A DNA stretch of 30,465 nucleotides. Origin: a virus. Position numbers and translations under genes: made by a program. The stretch lies in the IMG/VR virus record IMGVR_UViG_3300021371_000072, positions 1 through 30,465 of that record. One strand, written 5' to 3'. Positions 24,123 through 30,348 of the stretch are shown piece after piece. The notes below the pieces were generated by a model. It did not search any database and had not been told where the DNA came from. It saw only the letters and a program-made list of their open reading frames with translations. Numbering within the stretch: position 1 is the stretch's first letter; each line of letters opens with the position of its first letter.

Positions 24123-24678
24123 AGTTTATGAAGCAGTAGCAGATTGTAGAAAGACATTTATAGAAATGTCTTACACCTACTCGCAAGATATAAACGAAAT
24201 AGAAGAAGCAGTACAAGAGTGTCTAATGTATTTTTTGCAAATGAATCCTACAGTATTAAAAGACATATATGAGAAAGATGGGCAGAAAGGATTAATAAGA
24301 TATGGTGCAGTAGTATTAAGAAGAAGTTTTACATCAGTAAGAAGTCCTTATTATTATAAGTATAAGAAATACTACACTAACTTAGATGCACAAGCAAGTA
24401 CATTAACTTACGACATAACAGAAACTGGAGAAACATCTAATGAAAAGAATTTATATAACATACCTAATTCTGAAGAATATAAACAATGGCAAAAGCTCGA
24501 ACTTATTGATCAAGCTCTTGAAGAAATTTATTGGTACGATGCTTCAGTATTTAAGTTATACTACTACGAGGGTAACACATTAACAGGACTAGCAAAAAAG
24601 ACAGGCATAAGTAGAAACAGTCTGTTTACGACTATAGACAAAGTAAGAGAACAACTTAAAGAATTGTTAGATGAGTAA
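24115..24678 (+). CDS. Phage sigma-factor-like protein (ECF-type layout)
   Basis: A 187-residue protein with two halves resembling sigma-70 family regions. Region 2-like: INEIEEAVQECLMYFLQ (26-42), then GLIRYGAVVLRRSFTSVRS (59-77) with aromatic and basic residues (PYYYKYKKYY, 78-87) as in DNA-melting/-10 recognition. Region 4-like: ELIDQALEEIYWYDASVFKL (129-148), YYYEGNTLTGLAKKTGISRN (149-168) and SLFTTIDKVREQLKELL, a helix-turn-helix. Region 3 is missing, as in ECF sigmas. It is encoded in the early operon, and the late genes carry a shared non-host promoter motif, so it is the best candidate to direct RNA polymerase to them. An alternative is a DNA-binding regulator without polymerase contact. 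Confidence 0.62.
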   Translation: MNKVYEAVADCRKTFIEMSYTYSQDINEIEEAVQECLMYFLQMNPTVLKDIYEKDGQKGLIRYGAVVLRRSFTSVRSPYYYKYKKYYTNLDAQASTLTYDITETGETSNEKNLYNIPNSEEYKQWQKLELIDQALEEIYWYDASVFKLYYYEGNTLTGLAKKTGISRNSLFTTIDKVREQLKELLDE

Positions 24679-25072
24679 CTTCTTTGTCAAAGATGAGGTG
24701 TATCAAGAACGTATAGCATTATGTAGGGAATGTGTATATTACTTTAAACCTACAGGTACTTGTAAGGTATGTCTTTGTTTTATGAAAGTAAAAGCTAGGA
24801 TAGGAGTAATGGAATGTCCACAGAAGTATTGGGGTAAGACAACAAAAGTAGAAAGACCTGATGACATACCACAAGAACTAATAGAAGAATGTTTTTTAAT
24901 TTGGGAAGATGTAAAGACAGGAGTAGCAAAAAACGTAACAGTAAAAAAGAAAATGATAGAATTATATAATACTATATATAATGCAAACTATAAAACTACA
25001 AGTAACTGTGGTTCTTGTTTAAATAGTTGCTATCACGGAATAAGACAAATAGTAGAAAAATATAAAACATAA
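24671..25072 (+). CDS. Double zinc-ribbon protein
   Basis: A 133-residue protein. The N-terminal module ERIALCRECVYYFKPTGTCK plus VCLCFMKVKARIGVMECP (about 13-50) has the C-x2-C ... C-x2-C-x-C ... C arrangement of a phage zinc ribbon often seen ending CPxxxW; here the end is CPQKYW. A second Cys group (NCGSCLNSCYH, about 113-123) lies near the C-terminus. The middle is a helical, Lys-rich linker. It overlaps the sigma-like gene by 8 bases, so the two are probably co-translated and may act in the same process, but no direct evidence shows this. Confidence 0.6.
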   Translation: MSNFFVKDEVYQERIALCRECVYYFKPTGTCKVCLCFMKVKARIGVMECPQKYWGKTTKVERPDDIPQELIEECFLIWEDVKTGVAKNVTVKKKMIELYNTIYNANYKTTSNCGSCLNSCYHGIRQIVEKYKT

Positions 25073-25075
25073 AAG

Positions 25076-25315
25076 ATGAAAAATAAGATACCTGATTATT
25101 ATATAGGAAAGAATTATAAATACGAAGCTAGAAAAGTAATATCAGATTGGGAACTAAACTGGAATGTAGGTAATGCAGTAACATACTTACTAAGAGCAAA
25201 CTTTAAGCATAATTCTCCTGAGGAATGTATAAAGAAAGCTATACACCATTTAGAGTTTGAGTTAGAGGAGTTAGATCAACAGAAGAAAAAAAATGTTAGA
25301 TTAAATCATATATAA
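25076..25315 (+). CDS. DUF3310-like protein
   Basis: A 79-residue protein that matches the DUF3310 pattern closely: PDYYIGKNYKYEARKVISDW (5-24), then LNWNVGNAVTYLLRANFK (27-44), then ECIKKAIHHLEFELEEL. Members are sometimes labelled nucleotide kinase without good support. The length corresponds to the isolated domain. It lies 3 bases after the double zinc-ribbon gene and is followed by the hairpin element at 25312-25375. Confidence 0.8.
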   Translation: MKNKIPDYYIGKNYKYEARKVISDWELNWNVGNAVTYLLRANFKHNSPEECIKKAIHHLEFELEELDQQKKKNVRLNHI

Positions 25316-25375
25316 AGGAGGGTAGGCATATTGCCATAATAATTATTAAATGTTTTTATACTCTCCTTTATTTTT
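25312..25375 (+). terminator. Long stem-loop with inner hairpin; terminator or RNA element
   Basis: A 13-bp outer stem pairs 25312-25324 with 25359-25371 and has one G-U pair. The 34-nt loop holds a small GGC-ATATT-GCC hairpin (25325-25335). Five T follow (25371-25375). The element overlaps the stop of the DUF3310 gene and fills the only sizeable non-coding gap of the early operon. It may terminate part of early transcription, protect mRNA ends, or act as a structured leader for 25388. Confidence 0.65.
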
Positions 25376-25387
25376 AAAACAAAAACT

Positions 25388-25624
25388 ATGTTAATATATC
25401 AATGTAATAAATGTGAAATACAAAAAGAACTAAGCAAAGTAACTATGAAAGTAATAGATGGTAAGGTTGTAAACTTAGGAACTGAGTGTTCAAACTGTGG
25501 CGAGTATATGCAAGAGATAGCTAAAGAGTTTAACGGCTTTCCTCAATTACGCAGAACAGAACCATCACTAAGTAAAAGACAAGATAGAATGTGGAAAGAC
25601 ACTAAAGAAAAACTAACAAGCTAA
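25388..25624 (+). CDS. Zinc-ribbon hypothetical protein
   Basis: A 78-residue protein with CNKC (6-9) and CSNCG (34-38) forming one likely zinc ribbon, followed by a charged helical tail (LRRTEPSLSKRQDRMWKDTK). Such small proteins are common in early phage operons without known function. It starts 13 bases after the T tract of the stem-loop and shares a TAATG junction with the NinB-like gene. Confidence 0.6.
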   Translation: MLIYQCNKCEIQKELSKVTMKVIDGKVVNLGTECSNCGEYMQEIAKEFNGFPQLRRTEPSLSKRQDRMWKDTKEKLTS

Positions 25625-26007
25625 TGAAGTTTGTAATACACGATAACAAAGACAAGATGCAATTAGTAAACTATTTAAAAGATATAGAAAGTCCTTACAC
25701 AGTAGATGTAAAGAAACACAGAAACACAAGGTCTAACGTACAGAACAATTACTACTGGAAGTGTATAGTACAAGTATTAGCACAAGAGTTAGGTTACTTT
25801 AATGATGAGATGCACGACATACTAAGAGCAAAGTTTTTAAACGAGTGGGAGATGGTAGAGATAAACAATAAGAAGATAGGACTAAACAAGATAGTAAGTA
25901 CAACATCTCTAAACACAAAAGCATTTGAAGTATATGCAGACCAAATAAGAATATGGGCATTGTCTGATTTAGGGATAAGACTAATGCTACCAAATGAATA
26001 CAAATGA
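25624..26007 (+). CDS. ninB: NinB-like recombination protein
   Basis: A 127-residue protein with the NinB family pattern: RNTRSNVQNNYYWKCI (33-48), a helical part with LAQELGYFNDEMHDIL, then VSTTSLNTKAFEVYADQIRIW (91-111) and the ending LGIRLMLPNEYK. NinB (Orf) proteins bind single-stranded DNA and help RecA or phage annealing proteins in recombination. Together with the NinG-like nuclease this suggests recombination-dependent growth or concatemer formation. It is coupled on both sides (TAATG and ATGA). Confidence 0.78.
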   Translation: MKFVIHDNKDKMQLVNYLKDIESPYTVDVKKHRNTRSNVQNNYYWKCIVQVLAQELGYFNDEMHDILRAKFLNEWEMVEINNKKIGLNKIVSTTSLNTKAFEVYADQIRIWALSDLGIRLMLPNEYK

Positions 26008-26612
26008 AGATATTAAATTTATACGCAGGAATAGGTGGTAATCGTAGCTTATGGGGTAATAAGCACGAAATAACATCCGTTGAACATAATGAAAGCATTT
26101 CTAAAATTTATCAAGATTTATATCCTAATGATAAAGTAATAGTAGCTGATGCACATTTATATTTACAAGATAACTTTAAAGACTATGATTTTATTTGGAG
26201 TAGTCCACCTTGCCCTTCACACTCAAGAATGAGATTTAAAGCATATTGTAATGGTAAAGGAAAGGCATTATTTCCTGATATGAAACTTTATGAAGAAATA
26301 CTTTTTTTACAACAATATACTAAAAATACTAATATTAAATATGTTGTAGAAAATGTCAAAGGTTGGTATAAGCCATTAGTTGAACCACAAAATATGGGTA
26401 GGCACTATATATGGTCTAATTTCAAAATACCAAATATTAAAATTAAAAGCAATTCTACAGGTAATAATAAAGGTATGACATTACAAAAGAAAATGCAACT
26501 TAAAGGTTATGATATAAAAGAATGGCATAACTACAAAGGAGATAAAAGAACTTTAATAAATAATTGCGTTGAAAAACAAATAGGAATAGAAATATTAAAT
26601 GCTATCAAATGA
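26004..26612 (+). CDS. C5 cytosine DNA methyltransferase, type 2
   Basis: A 202-residue enzyme with motif I ILNLYAGIGGNRSLW (3-17), acidic SVEHNE (25-30), motif IV SSPPCPSHSRMR (66-77) with nucleophile C70, and motif VI ENV (116-118). Its motifs differ from those of the methyltransferase at 22231, so it is a separate lineage, not a recent copy. It lacks the long target-recognition part of bacterial enzymes, as many phage members do. It ends the early operon; the ATCAAA box of the small-terminase promoter lies in its last two codons. Target sequence is unknown. Confidence 0.85.
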   Translation: MKILNLYAGIGGNRSLWGNKHEITSVEHNESISKIYQDLYPNDKVIVADAHLYLQDNFKDYDFIWSSPPCPSHSRMRFKAYCNGKGKALFPDMKLYEEILFLQQYTKNTNIKYVVENVKGWYKPLVEPQNMGRHYIWSNFKIPNIKIKSNSTGNNKGMTLQKKMQLKGYDIKEWHNYKGDKRTLINNCVEKQIGIEILNAIK

Positions 26613-26635
26613 ATATCAATAATTTCTATTATATA
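26604..26635 (+). promoter_or_regulatory. Phage late promoter candidate (copy 4)
   Basis: ATCAAA (26604-26609), 16 nt, CTATTATATA (26626-26635), 32 nt before the small terminase ATG. The first box coincides with the last two sense codons of the upstream methyltransferase gene. It stands at the boundary of early and late genes. Confidence 0.78.
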
Positions 26636-26667
26636 AAAGAATCAGTTAACTAATTTAAACTAATTAT

Positions 26668-26940
26668 ATGGATGGCAGAATAAACAATAAAGGTACAAAA
26701 GGAAACAAAGGTGGTAGACCATCTAAAGCAGAAGAACAAAAGCTAATAGAAAACCTTACACCTATGAACGCAGATGCTTTAAAGTCTTTACAGATAGGTC
26801 TAAAGAATAAAGAACAATGGGCAGTTAAATTATTCTTTGAGTACTTCTATGGTAAACCACAACAGAGAGTTGATGTTACGAGTAATAGCGAAACACTAAA
26901 CATACCTATAATAAACTTTGTTGAATCCGAAACTGAATAA
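26668..26940 (+). CDS. Terminase small subunit-like protein
   Basis: A 90-residue protein. The basic, Gly-rich N-terminus (NNKGTKGNKGGRPSKAEEQK) is followed by a helical region (ADALKSLQIGLKNKEQWAVK) and a short acidic end. The GGRPSK pattern and the helix pair are common in small terminase subunits, which recognise the packaging start on DNA. It overlaps the large terminase gene by 23 bases. It is shorter than many relatives, so it may have only the DNA-binding and oligomerisation parts. Confidence 0.7.
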   Translation: MDGRINNKGTKGNKGGRPSKAEEQKLIENLTPMNADALKSLQIGLKNKEQWAVKLFFEYFYGKPQQRVDVTSNSETLNIPIINFVESETE

Positions 26941-28129
26941 AAAATATAGTGCATTATTTTCATCTAACTGTAGATACTATATAATTACAGGTGGTAGAGG
27001 ATCAGGTAAGTCCTATGCAGTTACAGTATTTCTAACATTACTTACAATGACACAAGGTATAAGAGTGTTGTTTACAAGATACACTATGGTATCTGCTCAC
27101 TTATCTATTATACCTGAGTTCTTAGAAAAGATAGGACTATTAGGATTTGATTCTATATTTAGCATTAACAAGTCAGAGGTAGTCAATACATCAACAAAGA
27201 GTGATATACTATTTAGAGGTATAAAGACATCATCAGGAAACCAAACTGCTTCTCTTAAGTCATTACAAGGCATATCGTGTTGGGTACTTGATGAAGCAGA
27301 AGAACTTATAGATGAAAATATATTTGACACTATAGACCTTAGTATAAGACAGAAAAGCATACAGAATAGAATTATACTTGTCTTAAATCCAGTAACAAAA
27401 GAACATTGGATATATAAACGATTCTTTGAGGAGAGAGGGGTTAGGGATGGTTTTAACGGCATTAAAGACAATGTCTGCTATATACACTCCACATACTTAG
27501 ATAATAAAGCTAACCTATCTAAAAGTTTCTTAGAAAGGATATATAGATTAAAAGACATTAACTTTAAAAAGTATCAACATAAGATTTTAGGAGGTTGGTT
27601 AGATAAAGCAGAGGGTGTAGTATTTGATAACTGGACAATAGGAGAATTTAATCCTGATAACTTACAGACATCTTGTGGAATGGACTTTGGTTTTTCTGTT
27701 GATCCTGATAGTCTTACTGAGGTTGCTATAGACAAAAAGAAAATGAAGATATATATCAAAGAGCATATATATCGTAATGGTTTAAAATCACACGAGTTAG
27801 CTAAGATAGTATTAGCAAAGGTAGAGAACAAACTAATTATAGCAGATAGTGCAGAACCTAGACTGATAGAAGATTTAAGACATTTAGGAGTAAACATAAA
27901 GCCAGTAAAGAAAGGAACTATAGAAAGTGGTGTAACTCGTATGCAAGATTATCAGTTAGTAGTTACTTCTGAATCAACAAACATAATTAAAGAGTTAAAC
28001 AACTATGTCTATGCAGATAAAGGAAGCAAGTTATATGTAGATAGTTATAACCACGCAATAGATGGTATTAGGTATAACGTAATATATCACTTAGACAATC
28101 CAAACGCAGGTAGGTATTTTGTTCAATAA
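26918..28129 (+). CDS. terL: Terminase large subunit
   Basis: The 403-residue DNA-packaging motor. The ATPase domain has Walker A GGRGSGKS (25-32) and Walker B CWVLDEAEE with catalytic D125-E126. The C-terminal RNase H-like nuclease has its metal ligands at D256 (GMDFGFSVDPD), D310 (IIADSAEP) and D382 (HAIDGIRY). The layout matches the PBSX-type terminases. The start is TTG at 26918 (or TTG at 26921), within the end of the small terminase gene, since no ATG precedes the ATPase motif. Length is normal, with no sign of damage. Confidence 0.92.
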   Translation: MLNPKLNKKYSALFSSNCRYYIITGGRGSGKSYAVTVFLTLLTMTQGIRVLFTRYTMVSAHLSIIPEFLEKIGLLGFDSIFSINKSEVVNTSTKSDILFRGIKTSSGNQTASLKSLQGISCWVLDEAEELIDENIFDTIDLSIRQKSIQNRIILVLNPVTKEHWIYKRFFEERGVRDGFNGIKDNVCYIHSTYLDNKANLSKSFLERIYRLKDINFKKYQHKILGGWLDKAEGVVFDNWTIGEFNPDNLQTSCGMDFGFSVDPDSLTEVAIDKKKMKIYIKEHIYRNGLKSHELAKIVLAKVENKLIIADSAEPRLIEDLRHLGVNIKPVKKGTIESGVTRMQDYQLVVTSESTNIIKELNNYVYADKGSKLYVDSYNHAIDGIRYNVIYHLDNPNAGRYFVQ

Positions 28130-28131
28130 GA

Positions 28132-28160
28132 AAAGGTGCAACTATGAAAGCTACACCTTT
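28132..28160 (+). terminator. Weak hairpin after large terminase
   Basis: AAAGGTG (28132-28138) pairs with CACCTTT (28154-28160) around a 15-nt loop, just after the terminase stop. No T tract follows, so termination would be weak. It stands between the terminase unit and the next late promoter copy. Confidence 0.35.
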
Positions 28161-28201
28161 AACTAAACAAAAACTAATTGAAAACTCAGCAAATGTACGA
28201 T

Positions 28202-28234
28202 TTTAAACTAAATAACAATAAATTCTATTATATA
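28202..28234 (+). promoter_or_regulatory. Variant phage late promoter candidate (copy 5)
   Basis: An exact TTCTATTATATA (28223-28234) is preceded by TTTAAA (28202-28207) in place of ATCAAA, with a spacer of 17 instead of 16 nt. It ends only 2 nt before the ATG at 28237, so transcription from it would begin about at or inside the gene start. Confidence 0.6.
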
Positions 28235-28236
28235 TT

Positions 28237-28881
28237 ATGCAGGTAAACATTAAGAAAGATGGTAAGCAAAACACTTACAATCTAATTAACAGTTGGGATG
28301 ATGTAACACTTGACAAATGGGCTAAACTTATAGATAGTAAAAGTAAGTCAAAGACCAAAGAAGCATTAGATACAATTAGCTTGTTATCTGATATACCTAG
28401 AAAACTCGTAAAAGAGTTGAGTATAAATGATGTATCTAATATCTTAAACAGAGTAGCTGCGTTGCAGAACAAAGCTAGTAGTAGGTTAAAAAGAATAATA
28501 AAGGTAGATGATGTAGAGTACGGCTTTCATCCTGATCTATCAGAAATTACTCTTGGAGAATATGCAGATATTGAAACCTACATACAAAACGGAATGGAAA
28601 AGAACTTAGCTAAGTTAATGGCAGTTCTTTACAGACCAGTAGTAGAGAAGAATGGTAAATACTATTCTATAGAGAAATATAATGGTAGTGGTGTACGGAT
28701 GAGAGCAGAGAAGTTTAAGAAGATGAAAGCAGCAGATGTAAATAGTTCATTGGTTTTTTTTTGGACTTTAGGCAACGAACTATCGACAATTTTGCCGTTG
28801 TATTTGATGGAACGGATGGAGGAAGTGAAACAATCACTACTGATGAAAAGTTCGCAACAAAGTGGTCTTGGTTCGGAGTGA
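28237..28881 (+). CDS. Tail assembly chaperone-like protein (upstream frame)
   Basis: A 214-residue protein with ITLGEYADIETYIQNGMEKN (about 104-123), LMAVLYRPVVEKNGKYYSIE (128-147) and, after a T9 run, FFWTLGNELSTILPLYLMER. The pattern recalls proteins encoded between terminase and tail genes in Bacteroidota phages and is compatible with tail assembly chaperones. These usually exist as a short form and a frameshift-extended form. The next reading frame overlaps its last 121 bases in the -1 frame and shares the T9 run, so it may be fused to it by frameshift. The family call is tentative. Confidence 0.55.
   Translation: MQVNIKKDGKQNTYNLINSWDDVTLDKWAKLIDSKSKSKTKEALDTISLLSDIPRKLVKELSINDVSNILNRVAALQNKASSRLKRIIKVDDVEYGFHPDLSEITLGEYADIETYIQNGMEKNLAKLMAVLYRPVVEKNGKYYSIEKYNGSGVRMRAEKFKKMKAADVNSSLVFFWTLGNELSTILPLYLMERMEEVKQSLLMKSSQQSGLGSE
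28754..28762 (+). other. T9 run, candidate -1 frameshift site
   Basis: Nine consecutive T are read in the zero frame as (G)TT TTT TTT T(GG), which allows re-pairing of both tRNAs after a one-base backward slip. They lie exactly where the -1 frame opens (TTG at 28761). No other good slippery heptamer was noticed in the overlap, and a downstream stimulatory structure was not established. A homopolymer sequencing error is the main alternative. Confidence 0.5.
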
Positions 28882-29006
28882 TGTATAATTTGACAGGAGG
28901 TAGTATAGTAAACTTAGAGAGAATAACTAAATTAAGTTTATATGAATGTTTAACTTGGCTTACTTATGAGGTTGATTTAAACGAAACAAAAAAGGTTAAA
29001 AGATGA
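28761..29006 (+). CDS. Downstream frame of the tail assembly chaperone (frameshift product or separate gene)
   Basis: The frame encodes 81 residues, including FDGTDGGSETITTDEKFATK (15-34), then WSWFGVMYNLTGGSIVNLER and a helical end (YECLTWLTYEVDLNE). The F-x-x-K-W-x-W pattern looks meaningful, but it lies upstream of the only in-frame ATG (28881, TGATG overlap with the previous stop). Translation therefore needs the TTG at 28761, a -1 frameshift from the previous gene at T9, or a shorter 41-residue product from 28881. Its TGA overlaps the next start (ATGA). It resembles the T-part of a G/GT pair by position. Confidence 0.55.
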   Translation: MDFRQRTIDNFAVVFDGTDGGSETITTDEKFATKWSWFGVMYNLTGGSIVNLERITKLSLYECLTWLTYEVDLNETKKVKR

Positions 29007-29497
29007 CACATTTTAAGAATTACAATAATACAATAGATACCTTAAAACAATTAGGAGCTAATCAGTTACAAATAAAAACTGTAACTACTGGAGACATATA
29101 CGAGATAGACTTAGAGAAGAATACTTTATATCCTTTAATGCACATCAATCCTGTTAATGCAGTAGCACAGAATAATCAAATGACTTTAAACTTTCAAGTG
29201 TTTATTATGGACTTAGTATTTCCTGATGAAAGTAATGAACAAGAAGTTCTGTCTGATTGTCTTAGTATTTGTAATGACTTAATAGGTACACTAAAGAACG
29301 GAGAGAGTTTGTACTTGTCTAACGCAGATCAAGGAGAAAGTCCTGCATACTTTACAGAGGGAGATATAACAATAGAACCATTTACAGAACGATTTGACAA
29401 CTCAGTAAGTGGTTGGGTGTTTACACTACCAATAGTAATAGAGAACGACTACAACACTTGTATAGCACCACAACTAACAACATACGCAGGTAAATAA
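29003..29497 (+). CDS. Tail or neck structural protein
   Basis: A 164-residue protein with mixed strands and helices: GANQLQIKTVTTGDIYEIDL (18-37), a central NFQVFIMDLVFPDE, and the ending VFTLPIVIENDYNTCIAP. The last segment is a pattern I associate with small proteins of tail clusters in Bacteroidota phages. The size matches tail terminator or completion proteins, but no motif proves it. ATGA and TAATG overlaps couple it to the neighbours. Confidence 0.5.
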   Translation: MTHFKNYNNTIDTLKQLGANQLQIKTVTTGDIYEIDLEKNTLYPLMHINPVNAVAQNNQMTLNFQVFIMDLVFPDESNEQEVLSDCLSICNDLIGTLKNGESLYLSNADQGESPAYFTEGDITIEPFTERFDNSVSGWVFTLPIVIENDYNTCIAPQLTTYAGK

Positions 29498-29565
29498 TGT
29501 TTAAAATAAAAATAGGAAAATTAACAATACAACTAATACCACCAAAGATAAGTTATGAATTATGA
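29497..29565 (+). CDS. Possible 22-residue peptide gene
   Basis: A very short frame starts in a TAATG overlap with the preceding gene, encodes a peptide beginning MFKIKIGKLTIQL and ends 11 bases inside the next gene. It fills a 57-base gap exactly. The size is too small for a firm call; it may serve only as a translational bridge to 29555. Confidence 0.3.
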   Translation: MFKIKIGKLTIQLIPPKISYEL

Positions 29566-29902
29566 AGATGTAATAGAGAAGCTAGAAGAAATAAGCATAA
29601 ACTTTGAAAGCTATAATGACTATCCTGATAGTGCTAGTAACAATGCTAAAAGAGCAATAGAATGGAAAGAGGAGAACGGAAGTGATTGTGGTACTAGAGT
29701 TGGTTGGACAAGAGCAGGACAATTAGCAAGAAAAGAAAATATAAGTAGAGATACTATAGCAAGGATGGCTTCATTTAAAAGACATCAACAAAATAAAGAT
29801 GTACCTTACTCAGAGGGTTGTGGAGGTATTATGTGGGATGCTTGGGGTGGAACTTCAGGAATAGAATGGGCAATTAATAAATTAAAACAAATAGATAAAT
29901 AA
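29555..29902 (+). CDS. Conserved-pattern head/tail associated protein
   Basis: A 115-residue protein with the string of residues SASNNAKRAIEWKEENGSD, then GTRVGWTRAGQLARKENISR, IARMASFKRHQQNKDV and a Gly/Trp-rich end (GIMWDAWGGTSGIEWA). I recognise this ordering (Asn-Ala-Lys, T-R-x-G-Q-L-A, R-M-x-S-F-x-R-H, W-G-G-x-x-G) from phage proteins where it is often attached to portal or protease proteins; here it stands alone. The function is not known to me. A role in head assembly is likely by association. Confidence 0.6.
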   Translation: MNYEDVIEKLEEISINFESYNDYPDSASNNAKRAIEWKEENGSDCGTRVGWTRAGQLARKENISRDTIARMASFKRHQQNKDVPYSEGCGGIMWDAWGGTSGIEWAINKLKQIDK

Positions 29903-29904
29903 TT

Positions 29905-30348
29905 ATGGCAGATTTAACAACAACCTTATCTGAATCAGTAACACTAAATGGTGCAGTAAGAGGTACAACAAACACAGTAACAACTACAGGAATTAATAAC
30001 GTATATGAAAGAATTGTAACTTGTACTATAGATGAAACAACACATCTAGCAACTTTTGATTCTGATTCTTTTGGTTCAGCAGTTCAGATAGATAAAGAAG
30101 ATGTTAGATATATTAGAGTAACTAATCTTGATGCTACTGACAGTTTAGAATTAGCAGTAGTTGGTGCAGCTACTAATTATCAAGTATTACTAAAAGCAGG
30201 TCAATCACATATACTATGTGCAGCAGAAGATGTTATGTTAGCAGAAGCTGATACATCTCCTAGCTTTGGCACTATGGCTGACTTAACAAGCATACAAGTA
30301 CACCCTGTTGCTACATTAGATGTAGAGATATTTGTAGCTAGTGTGTAA
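29905..30348 (+). CDS. Virion structural protein before the circular junction
   Basis: A 147-residue, Thr/Val/Asp-rich beta protein without Cys-rich or enzyme motifs. The N-terminal part (TTTLSESVTLNGAVRGTTNT) and the central YIRVTNLDATDSLELAVVG resemble small decoration or fibre-associated proteins of marine phages. Its stop overlaps the ATG of the gp10-like gene (TAATG at 30346-30350, equal to the junction at 26-30), which proves continuity of the two ends of the window. Confidence 0.5.
   Translation: MADLTTTLSESVTLNGAVRGTTNTVTTTGINNVYERIVTCTIDETTHLATFDSDSFGSAVQIDKEDVRYIRVTNLDATDSLELAVVGAATNYQVLLKAGQSHILCAAEDVMLAEADTSPSFGTMADLTSIQVHPVATLDVEIFVASV

Noticed and set aside
28144-28206. A 20-codon frame (MKATPLTKQKLIENSANVRF) after the large terminase
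   Set aside because: Too short, no coupling to a neighbour, and it overlaps the hairpin and the promoter region.
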